DNA of 64,000 nucleotides from Flavobacterium sp. Root901 (GTDB lineage Bacteria; Bacteroidota; Bacteroidia; Flavobacteriales; Flavobacteriaceae), in assembly GCF_001429765.1 (NCBI RefSeq), contig NZ_LMJB01000005.1, positions 857,497-921,496 of the forward strand, read 5' to 3'. Of the stretch, positions 9,429 to 16,994 are shown in pieces; the first letter of the stretch is position 1, and every line of letters begins with the position of its first letter. The notes under the pieces are model-generated. The model was not told the DNA's origin. It was given only the letters and a program-made list of their open reading frames with translations, and did no database searches. Made by a program: the position numbers and the translations under genes.

Positions 9429-9448
9429 TTTAGTAAAATTTTACTAAA
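9429..9448. promoter_or_regulatory. Perfect 20-bp palindrome upstream of the PAS gene
   Basis: TTTAGTAAAATTTTACTAAA is a perfect palindrome, preceded by a further TTTTAGTAAA copy (9419-9428). It lies 74-93 bp before the PAS gene and has no adjacent T run, so an operator is likelier than a terminator. Confidence 0.4.
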
Positions 9449-9484
9449 TGAGGTTTTCCCGTAATTTATTTTGTAACTTTAGTT

Positions 9485-9492
9485 TAACTTTG
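9485..9492 (+). promoter_or_regulatory. Candidate -7 promoter box for the PAS gene
   Basis: TAACTTTG matches the TAnnTTTG consensus, 30 bp before the ATG at 9522. A TTTG lies at 9470-9473, closer than the usual 19-bp spacing, so the -33 element is unclear. Confidence 0.35.
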
Positions 9493-9521
9493 AGAGAAAT
9501 GATTCCTAAAATTCATTTAAA

Positions 9522-10022
9522 ATGAAAAAGCATAGCTCTGAAGATATATCAAATCGTACCATGGTGCCTATTTTGGCCTTAGATCTTCATTATGAGTATT
9601 TAAATGAATTGAAAGCTGCTTTTGCCGATATGAAAAAGGTAAATAAGATTTCAACTCAATTTACCTGGAATCAGGAAAACCTTAAAATAGAAGAGAGAAT
9701 CAAAGATGAGGTTGTCTTAATAACCGATTTAAATTTAAATATTGTCTTTGCTTCAAACAGAATTAAAAGAATGACCGGATATTATGAAGAAGAAGTTCTG
9801 GGAAAAACACCTAAAATTTTTCAGGGTCCTGAAACTTGTAAATTTGTTTTAAACGAAATAAGAGAGGCAATAGAATTAAAAGTTCCGTTTAAAAAAACAA
9901 TCCAGAATTATAAAAAAGACGGCAGATCGTATAAATGCAGTGTCGATGCAACTCCGGTTTATAATTTGAAAGGAGAAATCTCACATTTTATTGCTTTTGA
10001 AAAAGAAGATAAAAGTGCTTAG
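9522..10022 (+). CDS. Single PAS-domain protein, LOV-like but without the photoactive cysteine
   Basis: A 166-residue cytosolic protein with one PAS domain (about 60-162) and a short N-terminal helix region; no output domain. The PAS core resembles LOV domains: MTGYYEEEVLGK, then TPKIFQGPET where LOV proteins have NCRFLQGPET, then NYKKDGRSYKCSV. The LOV adduct cysteine aligns with Pro97, so flavin-cysteinyl photochemistry is not expected; another ligand or protein-protein sensing is possible. It follows dinB by about 100 bp with its own likely promoter and a palindrome upstream. It probably works through a partner encoded elsewhere. Confidence 0.8.
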   Translation: MKKHSSEDISNRTMVPILALDLHYEYLNELKAAFADMKKVNKISTQFTWNQENLKIEERIKDEVVLITDLNLNIVFASNRIKRMTGYYEEEVLGKTPKIFQGPETCKFVLNEIREAIELKVPFKKTIQNYKKDGRSYKCSVDATPVYNLKGEISHFIAFEKEDKSA

Positions 10023-10084
10023 TTTGAGGGACAAAGGCCAAGAGGCTTAAGTAACAAACTTGATACAATACAAATCATAATAAA

Positions 10085-10116
10085 ATAAAAACCGCCTTAT
10101 TGGCGGTTTTTTATTT
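10085..10116. terminator. Bidirectional terminator between PAS and fumarase genes
   Basis: AAAAACCGCC (10087-10096) and GGCGGTTTTT (10102-10111) flank a 5-base loop, with A and T runs on both sides. It serves the plus-strand PAS gene and, on the other strand, the fumarase gene ending at 10166. Confidence 0.85.
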
Positions 10117-10165
10117 TATTAAATCGGCTGTAAAGCATTTTCCCTTTGACCTCTAATCCTTAAAA

Positions 10166-11770
10166 CTATAAATTCTCAAAGAAATCATTTCCTTTATCAT
10201 CAGTTATAATAAAAGCAGGAAAATCTTTTACAGTAATTTTACGTACAGCTTCCATTCCTAATTCTTCAAAATCAACAACTTCAACTTTAAGAATATTGTC
10301 TTGTGCTAAAATAGCGGCCGGACCTCCAATAGAACCTAAGTAGAATCCGCCATATTTATTGCAGGCATCTGTAACCTGTTTAGTTCTGTTTCCTTTTGCA
10401 AGCATAATCATACTTCCGCCATGTTTTTGAAATTCATCTACATAAACATCCATACGGCCTGCAGTAGTTGGTCCAAAACTTCCTGAAGCCATTCCTTCCG
10501 GAGTTTTTGCCGGACCAGCATAATAAACCGGGTGGTTTTTAAAATATTCCGGCATTGGTTTTCCGGCGTCTAATAACTCTTTGATTTTGGCATGCGCAAT
10601 ATCTCGGGCTACAATAACGGTTCCGTTTAATTTTAAACGTGTTTTGATAGGATATTGAGATAATTTAGCTAAAATGTCTGCCATTGGCTGATCTAAATCA
10701 ATTTCAACTGGAGCTTCTAAATGCGGAGCGGTTTCCGGTAAAAATTGTTTTGGATTAACTTCTAACTGCTCAACGAAGATTCCGTCTTTCGTAATTTTTC
10801 CTTTGATATTTCTGTCAGCAGAACAAGATACTCCTAATCCAACCGGACAAGAAGCAGCGTGGCGCGGCAGACGAATTACACGAACATCATGTGTAAAATA
10901 TTTTCCTCCAAACTGAGCTCCAATTTCACTTTCCTGGCAGATTTTCTGGACACGTTCTTCCCATTCCAGATCACGAAAAGCCTGACCAGCCATGTTTCCT
11001 GAAGTTGGAAGATTATCATAATATCCTGCAGATGCTTTTTTTACAGCGCTTAAGTTTGCTTCTGCAGAAGTTCCTCCAATTACTAAAGCCAAATGATAAG
11101 GCGGACAAGCCGAAGTTCCTAAATCTTTGATTTTTGAACGGATAAAAGCATCCATTGATTTATCGTTTAACAGCGATTTGGTCTGTTGGTATAAGTAAGT
11201 TTTATTTGCAGAACCGCCTCCTTTTGCCATAAATAAAAACTCATAAGAAGTTCCCTTTTTAGCATAGATATCAATTTGTGCCGGAAGATTTGAACCTGAA
11301 TTTTTTTCTTCAAACATCGAAATCGGAACAATTTGAGAATAACGTAAATTACGTTTTTGGTAAGTGTTGAAGATTCCACGGCTTAACCATTCTGCATCAT
11401 CAACACCTGTAAAGATGCTTTCTCCTTTTTTTGCCATTACAATCGCAGTTCCGGTATCCTGACAGCTAGGTAACTGGCCTTCGGCAGCGACCGAAGCATT
11501 TTGAAGTAAATTGTAAGCCACGAAACGATCGTTATCTGTAGCTTCCGGATCGTCAAGAATTTTTCGTAGTTTTTGTAAATGTGTCGTTCTTAACATAAAC
11601 GAAACATCGGTTAAAGCTTCTTCAGCCAATAATTCTAAACCTTTTGGATCAACGGTTAAAACTTCGCGTTCTCCAAATTGTTCTACTTTTACAAAATCAG
11701 AAGTAATTTTGCGGTACTGTGTATCATCCTTCAGAATTGGGTAAGGATCCTGATATATAAAATCAATCAT
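10166..11770 (-). CDS. Class I (iron-sulfur) fumarate hydratase
   Basis: Reversible hydration of fumarate to L-malate in the TCA cycle, by the oxygen-sensitive 4Fe-4S type enzyme. The 534-residue length fits FumA/FumB-type single-chain enzymes, with the alpha-like part at about 40-330 and the beta-like swivel domain at about 345-530. Cluster ligands by position are Cys103 (PSCQDTGTA), Cys222 (SACPPYH) and Cys316 (GVSCSADR), nearly identical in spacing to E. coli FumA. It is a single gene, ended by the bidirectional terminator at 10085-10116. Whether a class II fumarase also exists cannot be seen here. Confidence 0.94.
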   Translation of the reverse strand: MIDFIYQDPYPILKDDTQYRKITSDFVKVEQFGEREVLTVDPKGLELLAEEALTDVSFMLRTTHLQKLRKILDDPEATDNDRFVAYNLLQNASVAAEGQLPSCQDTGTAIVMAKKGESIFTGVDDAEWLSRGIFNTYQKRNLRYSQIVPISMFEEKNSGSNLPAQIDIYAKKGTSYEFLFMAKGGGSANKTYLYQQTKSLLNDKSMDAFIRSKIKDLGTSACPPYHLALVIGGTSAEANLSAVKKASAGYYDNLPTSGNMAGQAFRDLEWEERVQKICQESEIGAQFGGKYFTHDVRVIRLPRHAASCPVGLGVSCSADRNIKGKITKDGIFVEQLEVNPKQFLPETAPHLEAPVEIDLDQPMADILAKLSQYPIKTRLKLNGTVIVARDIAHAKIKELLDAGKPMPEYFKNHPVYYAGPAKTPEGMASGSFGPTTAGRMDVYVDEFQKHGGSMIMLAKGNRTKQVTDACNKYGGFYLGSIGGPAAILAQDNILKVEVVDFEELGMEAVRKITVKDFPAFIITDDKGNDFFENL

Positions 11771-11850
11771 TTCTTTGTTTTTTTACAAAGTTAAAAATTA
11801 TTTACCTAAGAAAGAATTTGAATAAGAGTGTGTGTGGTACATTATTAAAT

Positions 11851-11895
11851 GAAGTCCAGCTCTTCCTGCGAAATTCGCGCCAGCGGTGTAAATAT
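11851..11895. repeat. Degenerate REP-type half unit
   Basis: GAAGTCCAGCTC then TTCCTGCG-AAATTCGCGCC resembles the left half of the two complete units flanking the transposase gene, but has lost the first ACTGGACT and the whole right half. Confidence 0.55.
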
Positions 11896-11917
11896 AAAAA
11901 TAACAATTATCTATAGA

Positions 11918-12013
11918 ACTGGACTGAAGTCCAGCTCTACAAAATCAGTTATTCCTGCGGAATTTAGAGCCAATGACTTAAAATTATATTGTAGGGCTGG
12001 ACTTCAGTCCAGT
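11918..12013. repeat. Complete REP/BIME-type unit, left of the RAYT gene
   Basis: A 96-bp unit bounded by inverted ends: ACTGGACTGAAGTCCAGCTC at the left and GGGCTGGACTTCAGTCCAGT at the right. Each end is itself a hairpin (CTGGACT-GA-AGTCCAG). The inner part holds TTATTCCTGCGGAATTTAGAGC-like sequence shared with the unit at 12559-12646. Confidence 0.85.
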
Positions 12014-12028
12014 TTTGATATGAAGTAT

Positions 12029-12490
12029 TTATATTAAATTTTCAAAAAGGCATCTTTCATCAAATTTAACATTGTATTTGTCTAAAAGTGAAGAATATTC
12101 ATTTTTAAAATTTTGTTTTTTATGATGTTCTTCCTGATTTGCAATATATTTATAGACAGCATCGATATGAGATTTGCTATATGAAAATACACCATAACCT
12201 TCCTGCCATTCAAATTTGTATTTTGTTAATTGATGTTCATTAATATATTTCGATGATTTACCTTTTATAACTTTCATCAAACTGGAAATTGAAATAGTTG
12301 GTTTAAGTCCCAGAAGGCAATGAACATGATCTTTAGTCCCGTTTACTATCAAGGTTTTACAGCCAGTTTCATTTATCAAATTTCCTATAACGCTTAATAT
12401 TTTAGATTTACATTCATTTGTAATCAATGCTTCTCTGTATTTAACTGCAAAAACAACTTGAATATAAACCTGATGGAAGGTGTTTGACAT
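12029..12490 (-). CDS. REP-associated tyrosine transposase (RAYT), IS200/IS605 TnpA-like
   Basis: A 153-residue Y1 HUH single-strand transposase. The metal-binding HUH motif is KDHVHCLL (His55, His57), and the C-terminal helix carries YIANQ with Tyr115 as the likely nucleophile and Gln119 four residues later. The GYGVFSYSKSHID segment before it is typical of REP-associated and IS200-like transposases. Length is normal and no frame damage is seen, so the enzyme may be active. It is flanked on both sides by palindromic units that are its probable substrates. No TnpB partner is present. Confidence 0.9.
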   Translation of the reverse strand: MSNTFHQVYIQVVFAVKYREALITNECKSKILSVIGNLINETGCKTLIVNGTKDHVHCLLGLKPTISISSLMKVIKGKSSKYINEHQLTKYKFEWQEGYGVFSYSKSHIDAVYKYIANQEEHHKKQNFKNEYSSLLDKYNVKFDERCLFENLI

Positions 12491-12558
12491 TTTTAAATTT
12501 TGTATAATCCGGTGTAAATATACAAATTAACCTACAAAAAAAACGATCATATATTAAA

Positions 12559-12646
12559 ACTGGACTGAAGTCCAGCTCTACAAAATGATTATTCCTGCGG
12601 AATTTAGAGCTCAAAATTATATTGTAGGGCTGGACTTCAGTCCAGT
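12559..12646. repeat. Complete REP/BIME-type unit, right of the RAYT gene
   Basis: An 88-bp unit with the same inverted ends as 11918-12013 (ACTGGACTGAAGTCCAGCTC and GGGCTGGACTTCAGTCCAGT) and the same core, differing by about 8 missing bases after GAATTTAGAGC. It lies in the 178-bp gap upstream of the transposase gene. Confidence 0.85.
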
Positions 12647-12668
12647 CTGGGTTATGTTTTTATATTTT

Positions 12669-14108
12669 TTAAAAAAACCAAGTTGCCACGAAAATTGCTG
12701 TAATCACGCAAATCAAATCAACCAAAAGCATTGTTCCTAAAGCATAGCGCGTATTTTTAATATTCACAGATCCAAAATAAACCGCGATTACATAAAAAGT
12801 ACTTTCGGCGCTGCATTGAAAAATACTGCTTAGTCTGGCTGTCAAAGAATCTGCTCCAAAAGTATTCATCGAATCAATCAGGAATCCGCGAGAACCGGCA
12901 GAACTAAAAGGACGAAGCATTGCAACAGGCAGTGCATTTGTGATTTCCTTATTTACTCCCATATTAGAGAAAACAAAAGCAATTCCGTCACTAATAATTT
13001 CAAATAACCCACTGTTTCTAAATAAAGAAATGGCAACTAACATTCCCAACACATAAGGGAAAATCGTAACTCCGGTTTTGACTCCATTATTTGCACCGAC
13101 AACAAAAGTGTCGAAAACAGTTGTATTAGCTTCGCTGAATTTCTTTTCATTTTTGAATGAAAAAATTAAAGTGAAAGCAATAATGGCTATTAATATTAAT
13201 CCTGAAAGGTTAGAAGTAAAGTAGTTTTTTCCAATTAAATCCAAATGGTTTACATACATCAGCAAACCAACAATCGCGGCAATTAATCCCATCAATACGA
13301 TAAGAAGCGAAGCACTCTTAAAATTAATTTTTTGTCTAATCCCCACAATTAAAAACGCTGCAATAGTACCAATGAACGAAGTAATAATACAAGGCAGCAT
13401 AACATCTGCAGGATTACTTGCATTTGCAGCGGCGCGGTACCCAATAATTGAAGTCGCAATTAGAGTTAAACCCGAAGCATGGAGACACATAAACATAATT
13501 TGTGCATCGCTCGCTTTGTCTTTATCCGGATTTATTTCCTGTAAACTTTCCATTGCTTTAAGACCAAATGGCGTTGCAGCCGAATCTAATCCAAGGAAAT
13601 TAGCAGCAAAATTCAGCGTCATATAAGAGATCGATGGGTGATTTTTAGGAATACTTGGAAAAACTTTTACAAAAACCGGACTTAATACTTTTGCCAGCTT
13701 TCCAGATGCACCCGAAACGATAAGGAGTTCCATTAATCCGCAGAAGAAAGCCAAATAAGCAATAAGAGGAAGAATTAAATCAACCAAAGTGCTTTTACAA
13801 GTTGGCAGTAATCCATCAGATTTTTGGAGCCCGCTGTAAATTTTTACAGTTTTGTTTTTATAAACATAAGTCGTGTCGGCATTAAGCGTATCACGATTGA
13901 TAATCATGGTTTGATCCGGTGCTTTTTTAATACTGTCTTTTAAGAAAACAGGAAGTTCTTCAATATATTTTTCTGAAACTAAAACAGGGTCATCTTTCTT
14001 CCCATTTAAAACAGAATCAATAGTATAAGTGTTGGCAGTAAATAAACTGACTACAATAAAAACAATCGAAGAAATAAAAATAACTAACCAGAATCTGCTT
14101 AATACCAT
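12669..14108 (-). CDS. Fused SpmA/SpmB-like nucleoside-recognition (Gate domain) membrane protein
   Basis: A 479-residue polytopic membrane protein. After an N-terminal membrane anchor and a periplasmic or external insertion (about 27-105), two Gate-type halves follow: the first around LILPLIAYLAFFCGLMELLIVSG and FLGLDSAATPFGLKAMESLQ (about 110-270), the second around VVGANNGVKTGVTIFPYVLGML and LPVAMLRPFSSAGSRG (about 335-479). In Bacillus these halves are separate proteins, SpmA and SpmB, of spore maturation; this organism is not a spore former, so the role here is unknown and transport is a guess. It stands alone just beyond the RAYT element. Confidence 0.85.
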   Translation of the reverse strand: MVLSRFWLVIFISSIVFIVVSLFTANTYTIDSVLNGKKDDPVLVSEKYIEELPVFLKDSIKKAPDQTMIINRDTLNADTTYVYKNKTVKIYSGLQKSDGLLPTCKSTLVDLILPLIAYLAFFCGLMELLIVSGASGKLAKVLSPVFVKVFPSIPKNHPSISYMTLNFAANFLGLDSAATPFGLKAMESLQEINPDKDKASDAQIMFMCLHASGLTLIATSIIGYRAAANASNPADVMLPCIITSFIGTIAAFLIVGIRQKINFKSASLLIVLMGLIAAIVGLLMYVNHLDLIGKNYFTSNLSGLILIAIIAFTLIFSFKNEKKFSEANTTVFDTFVVGANNGVKTGVTIFPYVLGMLVAISLFRNSGLFEIISDGIAFVFSNMGVNKEITNALPVAMLRPFSSAGSRGFLIDSMNTFGADSLTARLSSIFQCSAESTFYVIAVYFGSVNIKNTRYALGTMLLVDLICVITAIFVATWFF

Positions 14109-14218
14109 AATGATAATTTTTTGTAAATGTAATTATTTAGCCAGAATATGCACAATGATTTTACTTTGTAAGCGAGAAGTATTTCTTAAAAAGTGACAAA
14201 TTTTAACGAAATCCTGAA

Positions 14219-15292
14219 TTATTCAATGATAATTTTGGTCTCGAGATAGTTTTCAAATGATTTAATTCCTTCAAAAAGAATCTGCTTTTTAGAACTTTCA
14301 GTTTCATCAAAAAAAGCTGTTTCAACTTTTGCGTGATCTTTTTTTATTGTTCTTTTCCACGTTCCGATTACTTTTCCGTTTTCAATAATTATGGGTTTAA
14401 AGATTCCGTTGTTGGTAAAAGTCTTAGAATGATTTTCCGGCAAAATAGAAGCTTCTCTGGTTTTATACGAAATTAGAATTTCATCAAATGCCGGTAAAAA
14501 GTAAATGCTTTTCTTTAAGTTAGATGTATCAATGCTTTGATTTACAAAATAATAAATTTGATTTTCAATTTCAGCAGATTCTAATTGCAACATAATTGCA
14601 TCAACGGCTTTTTTGCATGTAGTGGGCGGAAAACCGGACCACCACGAAAAATCAAGTACAGTGGCCGGGCCGTGGCTTTCAAAATAACGTTTGGCTAATT
14701 TGTTTAAAGCTTCTTCTTTTGTCAGTTTGATTTTTGGCTTTTTAACTCTTTCTTCAAGTAATGCATAAGTAATTTGTCTGCCTTTCATTCTGCCATTGCA
14801 GACTAAACCATCCAGTTCTGCATTCATCATTATGGCTGCGCTCAGAAAATCTTCTTTAGAAGTTTTTTTTATGCCGAGTTCCTGCATGATTTCATCACGG
14901 GTTAAATGATTATTTCCGGATAAAAGCTTTTCAATTGAATTATTAAGCTGATCTAATTTTTTGCTGTCAAAGCCATATTTTTTGGCCGCAGATGCAGTAA
15001 ATCGTTTCACTTGGGGAGCAGAAACATCGAGCATCCAGTAAATATCATCAGGAGAAACAAAATGCCAGGTGGGACGCAAAATATGTGTTCGGATTATTTT
15101 TCCGGAATTAATCTCTTCTTCAATTTCTTTTTCAGCTGCATCACATCTTGAACCAATTGCCCATTTTGCCATTGCATAATCCTGAGCCTGCATTGCACCA
15201 AAATGATGTACAATTTGTGGTGGAGATAGATTAGCTGTTTTATACAGCAACTGCGAAACAAGACGATGATGTGAAATTTCAGAATGTGTCAT
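14219..15292 (-). CDS. Winged-helix DNA glycosylase-like protein (AlkZ/HTH_42 family)
   Basis: A 357-residue protein of the HTH_42 family (COG3214), which includes Streptomyces AlkZ, an interstrand crosslink DNA glycosylase. The family's QxQ catalytic motif is present as Gln35-Ala-Gln37 in FGAMQAQDYAMAKW, followed by HILRPTWHFVSPDDI and the later FDEILISYKTR segment that marks the family. Activity in DNA repair is therefore plausible, but the substrate is inferred. It lies 63 bp downstream of the DEDDy exonuclease gene on the same strand; the two may be co-transcribed. Confidence 0.8.
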   Translation of the reverse strand: MTHSEISHHRLVSQLLYKTANLSPPQIVHHFGAMQAQDYAMAKWAIGSRCDAAEKEIEEEINSGKIIRTHILRPTWHFVSPDDIYWMLDVSAPQVKRFTASAAKKYGFDSKKLDQLNNSIEKLLSGNNHLTRDEIMQELGIKKTSKEDFLSAAIMMNAELDGLVCNGRMKGRQITYALLEERVKKPKIKLTKEEALNKLAKRYFESHGPATVLDFSWWSGFPPTTCKKAVDAIMLQLESAEIENQIYYFVNQSIDTSNLKKSIYFLPAFDEILISYKTREASILPENHSKTFTNNGIFKPIIIENGKVIGTWKRTIKKDHAKVETAFFDETESSKKQILFEGIKSFENYLETKIIIE

Positions 15293-15355
15293 CTGTAAAA
15301 ATTTTATTTAACCATAAGAATATAAGTTTTAACCCTTAAGTTTTTACACCTCAAA

Positions 15356-16069
15356 TCAGACATGAATAATTTCCTCTTCGATCAGCAAATCTTCCCGACG
15401 CAGGCGTAAAAAAATCTGAGCAACTGCAATCGTATCTTTTTCACAATAGGTAATAATTCTGTCGATGTCTTTTTCGACATAATAAACATGAGCCACCTGA
15501 CTGCCGTCGATATCGCCTTTTGGTGATGGAACTCCGAGAACTTTAGTTAACAGTTTTAAAGATGTAAAATGCTTATAATCGCCAAACTTCCATAATTCTA
15601 ACGTATCTAAATGTGGAATTTCCCAAGGTTTTTTTCCAAATAAATTCAGTTTGTCCGGAATAGCAATCTGATTGATGATCATTCGACGCGCTAAAAAAGG
15701 AATATCAAATTCCTTCGCATTATGTCCGCATAAAACATGCTGCGGTTGATTAAAATGATTATTCAGCAGATTATTAAAGTCTTTTAGGATCTTTTTTTCT
15801 TCTCCAAAAAAAGAAGTTACCCTAAAGTTTCGCACATCTCCTTTGATTGTAAAATAACCAACAGATATACAAATTATCTTTCCAAATTCTGCCCAGATTC
15901 CGGCACGGTCGTAGAATTCTTCCGGTGTAAAATCGTCTTTTCGCTGGTATTGGGTTTTAATGTCCCATAAAGACTGCATTTCTGCGTCAAGAGAATTGAA
16001 GTTTTCCTCTTCCGGAACGGTTTCAATATCAAGAAATAATATGTTGTTAAGGTTTATTTTTTCAATCAT
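15356..16069 (-). CDS. DEDDy-type 3'-5' exonuclease, RNase H fold
   Basis: A 237-residue stand-alone exonuclease domain of the DnaQ-like superfamily. The four acidic residues and the tyrosine are in place: Asp14 and Glu16 in LDIETVP, Asp122 in NAKEFDIPFLARR, Tyr208 and Asp212 in YCEKDTIA, which is the DEDDy pattern of B-family polymerase proofreading domains and of the predicted PolB-like exonuclease family. No polymerase is fused. It precedes the AlkZ-like gene on the same strand, so a repair or nucleic-acid processing role is likely, though the substrate (DNA or RNA) is not determined. Confidence 0.87.
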   Translation of the reverse strand: MIEKINLNNILFLDIETVPEEENFNSLDAEMQSLWDIKTQYQRKDDFTPEEFYDRAGIWAEFGKIICISVGYFTIKGDVRNFRVTSFFGEEKKILKDFNNLLNNHFNQPQHVLCGHNAKEFDIPFLARRMIINQIAIPDKLNLFGKKPWEIPHLDTLELWKFGDYKHFTSLKLLTKVLGVPSPKGDIDGSQVAHVYYVEKDIDRIITYCEKDTIAVAQIFLRLRREDLLIEEEIIHV

Positions 16070-16119
16070 TTCTTTTGGTTAGACTTTTTAGATTTTTACA
16101 AATATGCGTAATTTTCTTA

Positions 16120-16290
16120 CTATTTTAAAGGTTGTTTGACTAATTTACAATTAAAATCCACTTGATCTACTTTTTCAAAAAAATCATTTGCCAAATTTTC
16201 ATCATTAATTTAGAGAATAATTTCAATATCATCTAAAAGATTATCAGCATTAGTTTGCTTCTTTTCCTAGTGCTAACATATCTCTTTATA
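16120..16290 (-). pseudogene. Degenerate ORF remnant
   Basis: The minus strand reads MLALGKEAN from 16279, then, after a one-base shift, NADNLLDDIEIIL, an in-frame stop, and INDENLANDFFEKVDQVDF followed by a tail ending at a TAG (16120-16122). The codons look like protein-coding sequence broken by one frameshift and one nonsense change. Upstream in another frame is KLFLKAGAIGIAFYKE. No family was recognised. It sits in the 292-bp gap between the exonuclease and ogt genes. Confidence 0.35.
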
Positions 16291-16361
16291 AAAAGCTATA
16301 CCTATAGCGCCAGCTTTCAAGAATAACTTTCGGCCTATTTTAATTATTGAAATATTAAAAC

Positions 16362-16835
16362 TTAAAACAAACTTTGCTGTTTAACAGGATTTTCATGTTC
16401 CAGAAGCCATTTTTTACGCCATATCTCTCCGGCATATCCTGTAAGTGATCCGTCTGTGCCAATAACGCGGTGACAGGGAACAACAATCCAAAGCGGATTT
16501 TTACCATTTGCAGAAGCCACGGCCCGAATTGCTTTTACATCACCAAGTTTTTTGGTTTGATCCATATAACTTACCGTTTTTCCAAATGGAATTTCCAGTA
16601 ATGCTTTCCAGACTTTTTGCTGGAATTCGGTTCCTTTTGGATTTAGTTTTAAATCGAAGCTGGTTCTTTTACCTTCAAAATATTCATTTAACTGAAGAAC
16701 TGCTTCTTTAAGAACTTCCGGAATTTCAGCAGAAACTTCTCCTTCTTTCATTATCGAAATAACAGAAATACCATCTTCATCACCAGTAATTGTAGTAATT
16801 CCGAGGGGAGAATTGATGTAAACTGTTTGTTCCAT
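16362..16835 (-). CDS. ogt: Methylated-DNA--[protein]-cysteine S-methyltransferase
   Basis: Direct-reversal repair protein that takes the methyl group from O6-methylguanine (and O4-methylthymine) onto its own cysteine, once per molecule. The 157-residue length fits Ogt rather than the longer Ada. The active site is PCHRVIG with Cys121; the helix-turn-helix arginine-finger region RAVASANGKNP is just before it, and the C-terminal LTGYAGEIWRKKWLLEHE is standard. It is a single gene. The 160-bp upstream gap contains one copy of the dispersed CTTCGACTTCGCTCAGG-type repeat. Confidence 0.95.
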   Translation of the reverse strand: MEQTVYINSPLGITTITGDEDGISVISIMKEGEVSAEIPEVLKEAVLQLNEYFEGKRTSFDLKLNPKGTEFQQKVWKALLEIPFGKTVSYMDQTKKLGDVKAIRAVASANGKNPLWIVVPCHRVIGTDGSLTGYAGEIWRKKWLLEHENPVKQQSLF

Positions 16836-16925
16836 GTTTTTTAATTAACCAAAAAGGCGTAAGGTTTAGGCAAAGTTCGCAAATATTTTTTGAAACATAT
16901 AAATTATTAGCTGGTTAAAATGAAT

Positions 16926-16948
16926 GTCATCCTAAGCGAAGTCGAAGG
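16926..16948. repeat. Dispersed palindromic repeat copy (CTTCGACTTCGCTCAGG family)
   Basis: GTCATCCTAAGCGAAGTCGA plus AGG is the reverse complement of the copy inside the epimerase-like gene at 17668-17690 with two mismatches. It is intergenic. Confidence 0.7.
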
Positions 16949-16994
16949 CTTATGAAACCTAAAAACTCAGATTTCGCTGATCAGACAAAAACAC

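Larger units (their letters stand above)
11918..12646. mobile_element. RAYT transposase gene bracketed by two REP-type units
   Basis: The IS200-like transposase gene (12029-12490) lies between two nearly identical palindromic units at 11918-12013 and 12559-12646, the arrangement known for REP-associated tyrosine transposases. The left unit ends 15 bp after the transposase stop codon. No target-site duplication is expected for single-strand Y1 transposition and none was seen. Whether the whole 729-bp block moves as one element is inference. Confidence 0.7.

Noticed and set aside
11849..12037. Plus-strand open frame of 62 codons beside the RAYT gene
   Set aside because: It is made of the REP units themselves and overlaps the transposase gene end.
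11851..12646. CRISPR array
   Set aside because: Only two or three palindromic units with an intervening gene; no regular spacers.
12669..14108. Sporulation function suggested by SpmA/SpmB similarity
   Set aside because: No other sporulation gene is in the window, and the inferred phylum does not form endospores.
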